The position numbers and the translations under genes are program-made. Below, piece by piece: positions 1 through 15,544 of a stretch of 64,000 bases of DNA. The notes beneath the pieces are model-generated. The model was not told the origin of the DNA. It was given only the letters and a program-made list of their open reading frames with translations, and did no database searches. Origin of the DNA: Anabas testudineus (taxonomy: Eukaryota; Chordata; Actinopteri; Anabantiformes; Anabantidae). Positions within the stretch are counted from its first letter, which is position 1. Each line of letters opens with the position of its first letter. The stretch is taken from positions 15,022,333-15,086,332 of the forward strand of contig NC_046614.1 of the NCBI RefSeq assembly GCF_900324465.2. Direction: 5' to 3'.

Positions 1-374
1 AAAGGCACCTAAGAACAACATGGAGAGATTAGCGCTTGAGCCGATGTTCATCTTCCGCTGAGCACAGCAAAGTCCCCCTAAAGGTTGGATCCCTCCTACA
101 CTGATGCATGTCTGCTTCTCATCACACCTTCACTCAGCCCTAAAACACCACTGTCCTTGTGCTCCATTGGTCCCCCCCAGTCAGGTGGGTAGAGGATGTC
201 CAAAATCCTTTCCTAAGACAAGCAAATACTCAAACATTCCCCAGTGTTTGCTGCAGACAGTTGACACATCAGCTGCATCGCTGACAGCACTGGTCAGACA
301 GTAGGTGATCATTTTGGACCTTCTTCCATTTTTCTTGGCTTTTGAGCAGAGGGGCCCAAGCCAGGAAAAGTAGG

Positions 375-3013
<2,639 letters not shown>

Positions 3014-3890
3014 GAGCCATGCGGAAGAACCCGAAGAAGGTACAGTAAGTAAAGTCTGCGCAGCATTCAAACGATAATTCAAACTTACTGCTGGATCACC
3101 TAAACGGGTCAACTTATATCTTTTTGCAGGGTGCTGTTGTTGCCCTGTGATGTTCCAAAAATCCCTCCTAACTTCAAACTGGAGCCAAGAGAAACTACAT
3201 CCTAAAATCACTACCCTCAAACACTCAAAGGCAAAACATAAGAAACTATTTGCGTTCAAAACTAAGATAAGAGCTTTGACCGAGGATTTCAGCTTCAGAC
3301 TTTCCTGTGCAGATGTCAGAAGAGCTGAATTTTAGTCATGCTAACTTTTTAATCTCGAGTGTGTTGAACTTGTCACTGGTGGCTATGCAATCTGTAGTTA
3401 AGATTTCAAAAGCTTCCGTCAAGATCAACAGATTCTTTGTGAATAGATGAAATGCATTGTCTCTAATTTCCAGTAACTGGTCAGTATACAACCAAAAAGC
3501 GATCGAGTTGGCCTCACCACCTGCAGACGCACTTCAACTCCTATTAAACATTTACAGACAAAGTCAGTAGAAAAGGTTTTCATGTACAGACATACTCCAG
3601 AGACGTTTGAGACACAATTAAAGCAGATAACAAACTGAATTTTTGATGGAAGCATTAGAAAATGTTAACTTTTGCAATAGTTGAAAGGTCCATTGTATAT
3701 AATAGATTTCTAATGAAGTGTGTTGAAACCTGTTCAGTGGTAGATGTAATATACTTAATACTGAAGTCTTCGATCCTTGTCTAAAGTTAACTGAAGCTTT
3801 AGGCCATTTGTCCAGAAAAAATAACTGTAAACCTTGACTAAATTATATTAAAGCTTCTGTAGAAAACTGAGCACTTTTACATTTTTCACA
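3014..3890 (+). other. gnat1: gnat1 3' untranslated region
   Basis: AT-rich sequence between the gnat1 stop and its likely poly(A) signal. Open frames here (for example 3147-3335) resemble nothing known. No repeats were recognised. Confidence 0.6.
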
Positions 3891-3896
3891 AATAAA
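3891..3896 (+). terminator. gnat1: Poly(A) signal AATAAA, probably gnat1
   Basis: First good AATAAA after the gnat1 stop codon on the plus strand, 878 nt downstream. A T/GT-rich stretch follows (TGTCTTGTTCC). It lies only 36 bp from the opposite-strand signal assigned to edem1. Confidence 0.55.
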
Positions 3897-3931
3897 AAGC
3901 AACACAGCAGTGTCTTGTTCCTAATCGGTCA

Positions 3932-3937
3932 TTTATT
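3932..3937 (-). terminator. edem1: Poly(A) signal AATAAA on minus strand, candidate edem1 end
   Basis: TTTATT on the plus strand reads AATAAA on minus. It would give edem1 a 3'UTR of about 2.3 kb, in keeping with the long EDEM1 3'UTR known in mammals. Other AT-rich hexamers exist in between, so the assignment is tentative. Confidence 0.4.
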
Positions 3938-5788
3938 ATTTTCTTTTCTTTTACACAGAATAAAGGAATCGTCTGGGAAACACACTTTCTTAGAGTTAAA
4001 TGGGACGATCAATACTATGTGTGTACAATAAATACTGTATGAAGCTATTGCCAGCAACCTGTTAGCATGAAAACTGGATACAGGGGTAAAGAGTTACATT
4101 TGATTGTATAATTTTTAAAATGTTGTACAAATTAACAAACAACATATAATGTATTAATAAGATCATTTTAGAATTATGTTACCTTTCGATTGAGGCAAGT
4201 TAGCTGCATTCCTGTTCCCCGTCTGTCTAAGCTAACTGGTTGCTAAAAGGCTGCTGACAGGTATTTGTACACAATTTGCATCATGCAGTTCTGATAACAC
4301 CACCTGCAGTAAAATAGATGTTTTACTAATCAAACCTAAAACCATGATTCTAACAAGTGGTTTTGATCGTCTCATCTAACTCTCACAAAGAAAGTGAAGG
4401 AATATTTCCCAAAACCTTGAACAAATATTTTCTAGGGACAAAGTGGTCGGGGTGATGTCTGTTAAATTGAAAACTCTGAATCAGTTTGAACAAGAGTTGA
4501 GAAAACGAACAGCTGTCTCCAAACAAGGTGCCAGTGTAGTGATGTAATTGAGTCATGCAGCCTGAGAGGCTCGGCTGGATGCAGGCTGCTGAACTTCACA
4601 GATACTCTGGACGAAGCAGTGAGAAAACACTCCTCGGTTGAGCTGTACATGAATCAAACATCACAGCAAGGAGAGGATATTTACGCTTCTGTTTGTCTGA
4701 AACATTGATGAATATTCACAGTACAACTGTACTTGAGTTCAGTGCAATTATTCTTCAACCTCAGATGAAAAAGTTGTAACATTTGCATTATAAATACCTA
4801 AGGCCATCTAAGAAATTGTAGGCAACAACAGTTCAAGAAAGGTTTTGTTTGTCCTTTAAACCCTGAGTTCTCACCACATGATAATAAGTATTACGATGTG
4901 CAATTATGTGAAAAAGAAACAGCAAATGATGACGTCCATCTTATTTAAACCACGTACGTTAGAAACTAAGCAGGAGACAGTCTGTGTACTAAATGTGTCT
5001 GGAAGAAAACTGATGGCAAACAAACACATTTTCACTCTTCAACATAAAAAATACATCTTATGGCTTGTTTCATCATCAAAAAAGTAAAAAGAACCTCATG
5101 TCATGATTAGTGTAAAACTGTACATACATATGGAATGACATCTATTGTGCAATATCAACAGTGGCCTCAAAAAATACTTGACAATGTAATCCACAACTAA
5201 TATGCACTGTACAGCATCCAGACACGGCAATACAAATTAAAGGCACTTCGAAATAGCACGAGTCATCCTGAACCTTTCTCTCACGCACAGTCATGGCACA
5301 TCTGCTTGGCCTTTTTAAGACAATGAGTAACTAGAAGACTGACAGATGAACACTTCAGTTTCCTCAGTATTAACAGCCAACAAGCAGGAAACAGTCTGGG
5401 TTTGTGTTTGTCCGTTTCTCGGAAAAGAAAAGTGAGACTAAAGCATTTTAAAACTGTTAAAACAATATGGTTAATCGTGTTAATGTAGAAAACTGGAGTG
5501 AGAAAGAACTGACTCAGGCCTTTACGAGACGAATAACTTTCCTACAAGTATAATCTAAAACATGTTAGAGGCTCTCTTACTGTTTGTGCATAAGTCACAG
5601 CCCTTATGTAAAAGCACTGATCTAGTCAAGTGAATCCACTGCAATGAGGCACTAATCATCCTGTTTCGAGAAAATGTTTCAGAGGTGAGTTTTTAGAGGA
5701 TATGCATTTTCCAAGGTTGTGGCTAGATGGCACTGTTCCCATAAACGCAATATTCTAATTCACAGCTCAGCTGTAATTTAAAGAAGCA

Positions 5789-5907
<119 letters not shown>

Positions 5908-5979
5908 ACTCATTCATACATTAACAAATATCTGAACACACACTTTCCACCAAAACTATTTTAAAATTATGCACACACA

Positions 5980-6004
5980 AACACTCACTCACTCACTCAC
6001 TCAC
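5980..6004. repeat. (ACTC)n short tandem repeat
   Basis: Six consecutive ACTC units just upstream (plus sense) of the last edem1 coding exon. Confidence 0.9.
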
Positions 6005-6274
6005 GCACAACTGCAATTCAGAACCAACCAAATAGCTCTGAAGCATCAATTCACTCAATTTCCCAGCACAAAAGTTTGTTGTTCACCTTTGATGACTACA
6101 TGCTCACCCACCAATCAATACCTACACACTTTTATTATTATTAGAGAAAGGTATCAAACTGCTTTCTCAGGTTCACTTTAGTGGATTTCTTCTAAGCTCA
6201 CTGTGTCTGCAGCTGAGCAGGTACCACACACTGAAGACCCGTCCGTGCCTCTGTCACCACATCAATGTTCTTAC

Positions 6275-9200
6275 TCAGAATAGTCCCACCATATGATCAA
6301 TCTGCCTCATGTAGACACTCTTCAGAGGCAAAGTGTATCGTCGCTCCTCTGGGATCCTGTTACACTACAGAATGACAGAAAAGGAAGAAACAATGTGACG
6401 GTGACATAGAGAGATTTTACCTCATCATAATGAAGTGAATCTAACATGGGGAGAATGGTGCAGTGAAATGGGCTGGAGCAAAGATGATGTCTTTACGTTG
6501 CTGATGTTGCTCGGTAGCGGCGGGTTCTTTGGCTTTCTTTCTGCCAGCGCTCCCTCTTCACATGGAAACAAGTCATTCCACTGTTTCTCCCTGAAGCGCT
6601 TGTCTATAGGCACGACATGGCCTTCTGTAGTGAAGATGTACTTGTTATCAGATCTGTGAAGTGGGTTGTCCTCATCGAAGAGCTACAAAGTAAAAGAGAT
6701 GGTTGTATTATATATGATGATTTTCTCTTTTAAGAATAAAAACAATTAGTCTACTGCAATCATAAGAACTGTACAGCATATCTAATATTAAATTTTGCTC
6801 TCATTATATCTATATATGTCATATTGTATATCCCTGACATGCTCGGTGAGAACATACCAGGTAAAGGTATTTGCAGGTCTCACTGAGGAAGAAGCTCTCC
6901 ATGCGATCCTCTTTGGATTTGTCCACGACATGGTGGAGTGTGGCGTAACCACATCTGCAAATATGCAAATATTACAGCTTAGCTCTAAGTAGACACATCA
7001 AAGTGTAACTGTAAAACTTGAAAAGGTTTTATATAGCATGATCTGCACCTGACTTTGGCATTTTTCTCAAGGCTCTGAAGAATATCCATTCCAACATGCA
7101 AGTAGAAAGGATTTTTGGTCGCCTGTGAAAATAGAAAGAAATAATAAAATAGCATTTGGCAACCAGCACTCCTAATGCTGTGTAACAACAAGTCAGTGTT
7201 GTCACCTGGTAAAGTAAGTAGGTCGACTCCACCAGCTCTGGTCTTAAGGGGTAGAAGAGCACATCAGGAGCCTGAAGCTGCCAGTTGTACCTCTCAGGCA
7301 AAGCCCCAAAGCGCTTCCAGATGGCATAGTAGAAAGCATGCAAACAAATGGCATTATCCACATCCCCATTCAGCACCTACAGAGGACACAAAGCAGTAAC
7401 ACCTATTCTGGTACTTGAACACCACGCACACATATAGTATGATTTCTAAAAGTACATAAAACTAACCTGCAGCCCAGGAAAGAATGCCTGAAGGGAGTCG
7501 ATCCAGGTGTTCATTATCTCCCCACTGAACATGTTCACATTCACATACAGAGGTGGGTCACCTTCTCCTTCATTACAGGACTCTCTCCTGGAACAAAAAG
7601 GTAGCAGACAAAGTTTCAAATATGTCTAACTACTCTATACTGTCCAAACTATTTTGTTAAATAGTTTTTTGTTGGCAGTCCTCAGTAAGCTATAATAGTT
7701 ATATAGTTATATAATATGTGTCTTGTTCTGTGGAGACTTATTAATGGTTGTTAAAGAGGTTACACTGCTGTTTGAATATCTACATGACAGGTACAAGCCT
7801 CAAAGTTCAGCTTTCCAAATCCACCAGAAAAATAATACCACAGAACGTCAGCAGGTTTATTTCTTTTTGATTGCCCAATGTTACACTGAGAGTCATTTAC
7901 ATAGCTTGTAAAGTTTCACATTTCAGGTGGGGCACAACCCCATGTGAAGCTCCCTAATGATGCCAAGTGTCACATTCCCTCGGTGTGAAACTCACCCTTT
8001 CCTCAGGTGGTTCTGTATGCTTTCATACGCAGCCTGGAACATCTTGTAGTCCTCTTTTTCGCCAAAAAGGATGTATGATTTGAGCAAATACTCGTAGAAG
8101 GAGTCCATGCCAGCTCCAAGACCACTCTGCTTGCCAACCCACTGGCCTGTTTGGATATTAACCACATTCCCTGTGAAGAAAAGAAAAACAGAAGGTTGGC
8201 AGATTTGGTATTGTTTGTACCTAAAGTCGAAATGAGCTTGAAGAAAAAAAAAAAAATCTAAGAAAACAAGTATATGGAAAGAAAATCCAGGAAGGTAATA
8301 AACAGCCTTTTCATAGAACTACAGAATCCAGCTGCTCATACTGTACCTAACAGACCAGTTTCATTGCTTCTCAGGTTCCACAGAGCTTTGACTGCTCGTC
8401 TGGCTACCCACTCAAATGTGGAATCACCAATTAAGCGGCTCAAAATCCCAAACTCCACCAGTAAGGACCCAGCACCTGCAGTACAAGTCTCATTGATGCT
8501 ATCAGGAGGAACTCCAGTCTTCAGGTTTACCTGCATTCCAGGAAGAAATAAACAGACAAATATATAAGTCATTATGTTACTGTTTATAGGAAAGCTTGTG
8601 ACTAGTTAAATGGCGGGTGTGTGTATTAGCAGCTAGCTTGTAAAATCTCACTCACCCTCGGGTAGGGAATGCCTGTGCTGGTGTTCTCGAAGGCCGGCAG
8701 TAAACGGACAGCGAGGTCATGAGCCAGGTGAAGCAGCTCATTATCATAACCTTCAAAGCCCACGTTGCCAAAAGGATGCTTCGGGTCAGTCAGCAGGATA
8801 TGAGCTGAGATAAGGCTGCCCAAGATCCTTTGACAAAAAGAGAAATATTACATTGGGCTTCCCTTCAGAAATAGATTTTTTATTGATACTCATAGTTATA
8901 TGATGATATTTGTGCACATATACAAAATCATGTTAAACTTGATTATTTGCTCGTCTACACAACGCTGATATAATTAAAACTTAGTTTAGAAGTTTTAGAA
9001 TTTAGTCAGATGAGTGGCAGTATTAACAGCACACTTGTGTATCATTCACAGAATAGCAGTAACATTCGTACCTGATGTTTGCCTCAAAAACCTGCACCGT
9101 AGAGTCCTTGTCAAAAGATACAGTATCTATAACCAGCTTGACGGCTCTCTGAAACTCTGTCACATTGCCAAGCACCTGGAGAGAAATACCACATTATATA

Positions 9201-12200
9201 ACTACACTATATCAACAAGCTTATGTTGTTACACAATTAAGGCTTTTCAGAAAAAATCTTTTTTTATTATGATAGACATGATTTGTAAAGAAGCTCTACT
9301 GGAGATCTCTTAAAATAAACAGTCTCGTGCAATGAATGTAATTTGTGTATATATAGAGGTTCTTGCACCTAAAGCAATCATCTCTGTTCAATACTGTGTA
9401 TGCTGGAGACAAGACACCTTAAACTCTCCTTTCCAAGCTTCCTCTATCACTCTCACACCTGCAGACAGCTTTGAAATTCTGCTACCACCTGACTCTATGT
9501 CAGTCCTTGATATGTTAACCACTGTGCCACCATGCTACTGAATGTAGTGCAAACAGCTGCTATCTGCAGAACAGGTAAAGTTTAAAAAGAAGGGGAAAAC
9601 TCCCTTTTCTTGCTATAGAAAAATAAAAACATTAAGATCCTCTCTACTCTGTCAATTCCAGGCTTAATTTAATATGTGCCAAATGTCAATATTAACCAGT
9701 AGGTAAAACATTATAATGAATCTTGCACAGAATCTCCGCTATAAGAAAGAAAACACAGACACATTAGCTGAAGGTAACTTACCAATAGAGTGTCTAAGGT
9801 GTCAATTAGTGTAAGTGAGTAGTTCCCTAAGACGTCATTTATGTTGATGTTTGACCTGAAATTAAGCAGTGAAACAAACAGTATTACACAAAAAAACAGG
9901 TTATACAACAGAAAGCATATTTTAAATCCACAAAGTGGAGCGTTAGCAACAGACAGGAACACTAAATTAAAAAGCATGTGAATTTATATTTCAGTCTTCC
10001 CACTATCTAGGTCATGAAAACTGGTTGTTGACTTTAATTACATACCTGTATGATGGTTTGACAGTAAATACTTGGACTGAACTATCAATTATTATGACTA
10101 ACCCTAATCTAACAGCATTTATGTAAGTGATTTCATCACTTTATTTTAAAATCATAAAAACTAACAATTTCCTAAAGCAGGAAATGTTTATAAATAAGAG
10201 GTTACAACTAGGGATTATTTAGCATTTCTTAACAGTCATCAAAATAGTTCATGTTACATTTTCATATGATCAACTGAAATGTTGTAGCTCTAGCAAAGAT
10301 GCCATTATTGTTTTGTCTTGTGCCTGTGGAAGACCAGTTTAATTTCAAGTGAAGAGTTAAATTTTGAAGAGTTATTTTCTGTTATTTGCCTGATAGGGAT
10401 GCTAACAAAAAACATTGTTGACTCAATGACTGCAGCTGTCATAGAAAGTGTTTTGTTACATTACTTTAAAATTACTAAAAAATGAACTCAAAAAGTCTGA
10501 CTAAAACTCTAACTAAAAATCAGACATTGCTTTTGAGTTGTGGTTCAATAGATGTGAAACTGGCATGAACAAATATGATGGTTCCCCTAGAAAAGATAAT
10601 AATAAGAAGAAGATAATTTGACCATAGGGACGTGTTAAACTAAAGGGTGTCCTGTAATTAGCATCACAGGTGACTTCAAACTAGTAATCAGTCTGTGTCT
10701 GTTAAAAGAGTAAGAAAGTCACTGTGCTGTTTGGTATCATGGTGTGCACCACACTAGACATGGACCACAGAAACATAATGAGAGGGCTGAATCAGGAGAT
10801 TAGAAAGAAAATTATAGACAAACATGTTAAAGGTAAATGTTGTAATGTGTGGTGGTGGTTACAAATGGTAACCAAAGAGCCTAGAACTATTTCTAAAGAG
10901 ATAAGGGGTGAACTCCAAGGTCAAGGTAGATGAGTTTCAGATAGTTGTTACTGAAACAGTAAACTTAATGGAAGATGACGAGGAGGGCTCCACTGCTGAA
11001 AGCAAACCATAATAAAATTAGAAAATGCATATTGACAAACCACAAAACAAAAACATGTTCTGGGGCTACTTTGCTGCATCTGGCACATCAAAATCATATT
11101 GAACATCTGTGGAAAGAGCTGAAACATGCAGTTGGAAGAAGGCACCCTTCAAACCTGAGACAGCTGGAACCAAAATACGACAGGTGCAGAAGTCTCATTG
11201 AGAGTTACAGAAATTGCTTGATTAGAAAGTACTCACTGGCTTATTTTTAATTTTTTAGAACCACATCACAAGTACTCTGTTTCCACCCATTATATTTGGG
11301 TGGCAACAGAGATCATCTACATAGATATCTTGGCTAAAAAAAAACAAAACACAAAACTATTTGCATGACTAGATTTGACTCTGTGAAGTCAAATGCTGAA
11401 TGAAGAGGGAAACCTTTTAATAAGTGGTACAATGAGTAGTTTTCACAATCCCAACTCAATCAAGTTTTTTTGTTTGTGTGTTTTGTATTTAACCTTATCC
11501 TTTTTGCATTCTGCACACGAGCACAAAATCAGCTATGCTATGGCACACTGAAGAAGACAGGCAAAATGTCTGAGTATTTTATTTCCCTGTGGTGAATACA
11601 GAAACTGATCTAAAATCAGCAGAGCTTTAACACTTCTTGTAACTTTCTGCACTTTACCTATAATGACAGACACAACTTGTTCATTTTAATTTATTCTTTG
11701 ACTTAATGTGATATTTTAGGAGCTGATGGCAACACTGGAAAATTTGTAAAAAGCTTTAAAATTGTCTCTGTTTCTGCATTATTATGATGCAGCATGACAT
11801 TTTTACTAAAACAATAAAGAAGACCCAATTAATAATAATAATAAATAAATATGACAAAAATCAGTCTAGGGAAATTAACCAATCTTAAATATTTGCGTGT
11901 GAACATAAGTATGTGAAAGGAATTAATCCTATAGCAATGCTGTAGAAGGGCATGAAGCGTGCATCTCATGCAAGCAAGCAAACCATCATCAATGAGTTTA
12001 AGGAGAAATGAGCTGAAATCCTTTCAAGGCAATGTGTAACAATGAGAAAAAGGATTCACAAACTTTCAAGCCCAATTGTAAATCTTTAGTTAATTAAACA
12101 GTTGTTCAGTTTGTTGCCGATTAATCTGATTATTACTTTGCTGGATTACCTTCATTGGTTTACAATTTCACATATGGTCTCACTTATAATTTTAAATGCA

Positions 12201-12917
12201 CATAAAGTGGTCAAGAAGCTACTTAAAGCAACAACCAGGAAGTGCATCAAACTCTGGATTACCTGCTGCACTGTGCCTGAGCCCTAACCTGTTCAAAGAG
12301 AGCAGTACAAGCTAATTTGACTATAAACTAAATGCAAATAGTCCGGGCTGTAGGGCACCGTTATGATGTCCCACAATGTGCACTGCACTTCACAGCAGCA
12401 GGTGTCTTATTTGTTCAGCTAGTTAGAAACTGCTTTGAATGACTCACGGGTTTAACACGTCTGGTCCCCTCCCTTCACAGTCAATAGGATTCAATTCGTC
12501 CTCGGGAAAGGCATATTTCATGTAATTGTCATATCCGAAATAGAACATTTCCTTGGCCATGCCCTTCATTTTTGCTTTCAGTGTGTCCGGGAAGGAGCTG
12601 TATCTCCGGACGTACTCGTCCTTGTTGCCATCGAAGAAGCTCAGGTAGGACCTCTTAGGTGACTCCTCTTCAACCTTTGCACAGGTGGTCGCCGTCTCTT
12701 CATATTTATGGGCCTGTATTCGTTGAGACCACGAGTTATCCTTCGACTCGGTCCCCTTTTCCTCTCTAAATAACAAGTCCAATTTGTGCAAATTGAAGCT
12801 GAGATGGAAGTTGAACCCCCAGCTAACGTTAGGTCCCAGCCCGAAGGCTAGCCACAGCACACAGCTGAGGGAAAGTCTCAGTACGACCAAACCTACTACT
12901 ATTGACCTCCATTGCAT
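6275..12917 (-). CDS. edem1: ER degradation-enhancing alpha-mannosidase-like protein 1
   Basis: Glycoside hydrolase family 47 protein of the ER lumen that trims mannose from, or recognises, misfolded glycoproteins for ER-associated degradation. Twelve exons on the minus strand (plus coordinates): 12448-12917, 9783-9855, 9072-9175, 8656-8827, 8347-8530, 7996-8170, 7467-7587, 7206-7376, 7049-7122, 6858-6954, 6497-6682, 6275-6364; 1917 nt, 638 residues (human about 657). An N-terminal hydrophobic segment at about residues 7-30 acts as signal or anchor. GH47 hallmarks are [49 protein letters not shown], the [20 protein letters not shown] block and [20 protein letters not shown]. The C-terminus [11 protein letters not shown] matches EDEM1, not EDEM2 or EDEM3. 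The poorly conserved stretch is residues 30-100, as in other EDEM1 proteins. Intron 1 (2.6 kb) holds a Tc1 remnant. Confidence 0.96.
9420..9542. repeat. Possible dispersed teleost repeat tail in edem1 intron 2
   Basis: The segment ending TTAACCACTGTGCCACCATG resembles the tail of a common fish repeat that usually ends in a CTAACCACTGCGCCACC-like string. Recognised by eye only; element ends are not visible. Confidence 0.3.
10630..11245 (+). mobile_element. Tc1/mariner transposon remnant
   Basis: Two pieces of a fish Tc1-type transposase can be read. Near 10750-10870 there is [18 protein letters not shown], corresponding to the N-terminal DNA-binding region. From about 11090 there is the C-terminal block [20 protein letters not shown] followed by [11 protein letters not shown]. 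The central catalytic region is mostly deleted and frames are disrupted. The left part also matches the untranslated lead of these elements (CTGTAATTAGCATCACAGGTG). It sits in edem1 intron 1, opposite in strand to the gene. Confidence 0.8.
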
Positions 12918-14660
12918 CTTTGCCCCGGCTCGTTCTTAAAACGCATAATTTAAATCCACACACCAACGAGAGGGTGAACGACTGAGAAATCTTCTGTCTT
13001 CTTGTCAAGCTAACATACAAGCACAGACTGCTTGTAGTCACTTGTGGTGATTCTGTCTTACACACTTCCTGTCAACAAACCAGCCCCTCCCAGATCCCGA
13101 GGCGTGATTGGTTATTCCCTTATGTCGTCAGTCAGATAGTACAGCAGATGCGTTCGGTGATTGGCCGGAGAACTGTCAATCACATGGTTGCGTTTCGTGG
13201 CACTCCGGATGTCTTTAATTTAACTTCTGCCAATAGAAAACAGCCACAAGACCGAAAGTCACAAAACTGAAATATGATTTGGTTAGTTAAAAAAAGGTGA
13301 ATGCAAAGAAACTGCATTATTAATAAAGTATAAAAAAATAATACACATTTTATCAATAACTTTTTTTTTTTTTGTAATGCCTCTATTACTAGAAAGTAGT
13401 AGTGATCTCTCACAGAGATATAAAGAAACCTTTATGTATATAAGAGGTTTTTTTGCGTGCAGGAATTTGTATATATTTAATGAGTGTAGACATGACATGA
13501 GTTGCAACATGAGTTGCAAAAAGATCTAGATTTCCAGCTCAGATAAACAATGAATGAGGGTGCCCAAAGTCCTTCACTACTGTAATAAAAGAACTGCACA
13601 ATATTGAGGCGATAGTCACCAAACACCTGCACAGTCCAGGTGGGAGTTTTATAGAAAGTGATAATTTAATGATCTTGCATAATGTAAAAATGCACAAAAT
13701 ATTATTAAAACTGTGCTGGAGTTTCAATAATAAAATTATTTGTAGGTGCTATATACATTATGCTACATCTGTGCATTCACAGACGGAACTATATTTTTCA
13801 TGATTTGGGGGAAATTGCCTAATTTCAGTAGACAATACCCATTAAATCATCTTTAATAAACACTTACTATTGTATGTGTTTTGCAAACACAACTGAAATG
13901 GGAATCAGGCCATAAGGGTTGGAATCGAAATAGTGTGTGTGAAGTTGTTATATTTCTAATTAAAACAATTGCTTCAAAAACAATCAATAACCTTTAATAT
14001 AGTGTAATAATTTACTACATTATGTTAAAAAATTTATTATGTTATGCGTTCACAATTTTTATTAAATTATCAGATTTTTGCATAAATGTACAGTAGATGT
14101 GTGCTTTTATTACATGCAGTTATTTCATTATCAGTTTCCACAAGGTTTAATCAGACCAATTTGAAAGCACTTGTGGAGGACTAGCATTTAAAATACTGAA
14201 GTGAAAGACACTTAAGTTCACTTCCTGAAAAAACTGAATTACTACATTACAGGTTGTGACATTTATACAATGCTTGTGGTAAGTGTACTCAGTTCGTTTT
14301 ACTTTTTAAATAGTCTTAATACCCATAATACATCTTCGCAGGACTTCTCACTTCACCTGAGTAGATCTGTTGTCAGGACTGTGTGGGTGTGTACAACCTG
14401 TACCAGACTTCCCTGTTTTGCTGTACCTCTTATTAATGTGGAATTTGGTGACCTCATATAAACAAACCTGCAATCATGTAAGACAGTACCTGAACCTGAG
14501 CACAGGTGTTATATAATCAAACAGGTAATTGAAAACACTGTGACTTTGCTGTACAGCTACTTGTGGATTTCCCACCCCCTATTTTGTTTTAGCAGTTTTC
14601 GTTCCTAATATTGCACACTGTAGTTCTCACATGGAGGTACAGATAACAGGACAGTGTCTA
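12918..14660. other. edem1 upstream region and edem1-arl8b intergenic spacer
   Basis: The first 320 bp upstream of the edem1 start are less AT-rich and contain three CCAAT-type boxes, read on plus as GATTGGTT near 13107, GATTGGCC near 13158 and CCAATAG near 13230. I looked for an ER-stress element (CCAAT-N9-CCACG) because EDEM1 is an unfolded-protein-response target, and found no exact one. From 13.3 kb the spacer is AT-rich with no recognisable gene. Confidence 0.5.
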
Positions 14661-14678
14661 CATTAAAAAGCATGCCTT

Positions 14679-14684
14679 TTTATT
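14679..14684 (-). terminator. arl8b: Poly(A) signal AATAAA on minus strand, probably arl8b
   Basis: TTTATT on plus, 861 nt beyond the arl8b stop codon in the direction of transcription. The intervening 14685-15544 has no other coding signal and is most simply arl8b 3'UTR. Confidence 0.5.
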
Positions 14685-15544
14685 TCTTGAATATATTCAG
14701 TGGTGTTTCTTTACTCTCGCCAGGTAGGCACACCTTGCGTGCTGCTTTGCTTCAGAGGTGAGAGCCACTGCACAAGGCACTTTAAATGCTGCCACTCTCT
14801 CAGCTTTAAGGCAGCACAAAGGACATCATTCCACTGAGGCTACGTACAGAGACCAGTATGAATCACTCAACCCCGTACAGCTTTACTTTTAGTACAGTCA
14901 GACTTTAAATAGAATCATATATTCATACACACACATCTCACATCAGTAAAAATCATACTAGCTTGATATTTGTACAGACCTGCTGGCCCTGACTTGCTTA
15001 AATGCACAATTTTCTAAAACAATGGACATGTCCTTGAAAGAAGAAATCTAATCAAGTGAAGGGTGACCGTTATCGGAAACAATGATAGAGTAGAGCTCAA
15101 CAGAATAGGAAAAACCTGCATGCCTTCCAGACATCTGCTGGCTGTGAAACCCCCGTGAGGCCTGTTTGACTGAATAAAGCCTTCGTTCAGAGGGTGTTGT
15201 TGTACTGTTGCTGTATACCGAAGCTTAGTGTTATAAACCACTGACTACATGGTCTCAACCCTGTAATGTCTGAAAGGTAAATGGCAGATCAAGAATCAGG
15301 TAAAGCTTCAGGACATATAATGCCACTTAAATTCCTTAAATGTGGTACCAGAATAAATGTTTCAGTAGTGCATTGTCAGCATTTGTGACAGAATGACAAG
15401 GCAAAAAGGAGAAAAGAAATTATCTGACACGAGCCAAACAGAGCAGCTTGTAGCAGACGATACAACTGTATATGATTGCAGAGTGATGAGGGTGTGGCAT
15501 GACAGTAACATGGCAAACACAGCAGGGACAGAGCTTCTGCATTT

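Noticed and set aside
1-374. Rod-specific promoter sites (CRX/NRL) upstream of gnat1.
   Set aside because: No convincing clustered CRX or NRL motifs could be picked out by eye in the short flank available.
11880-12090. A further Tc1 remnant right of the copy in edem1 intron 1 (words like AAGTATGTGAAAGG).
   Set aside because: Only a few short words match; no arm or transposase text could be followed.
12918-13260. ER-stress response element in the edem1 promoter.
   Set aside because: CCAAT boxes are present, but no CCAAT-N9-CCACG or ATTGG-N-CCACG arrangement was found on either strand.
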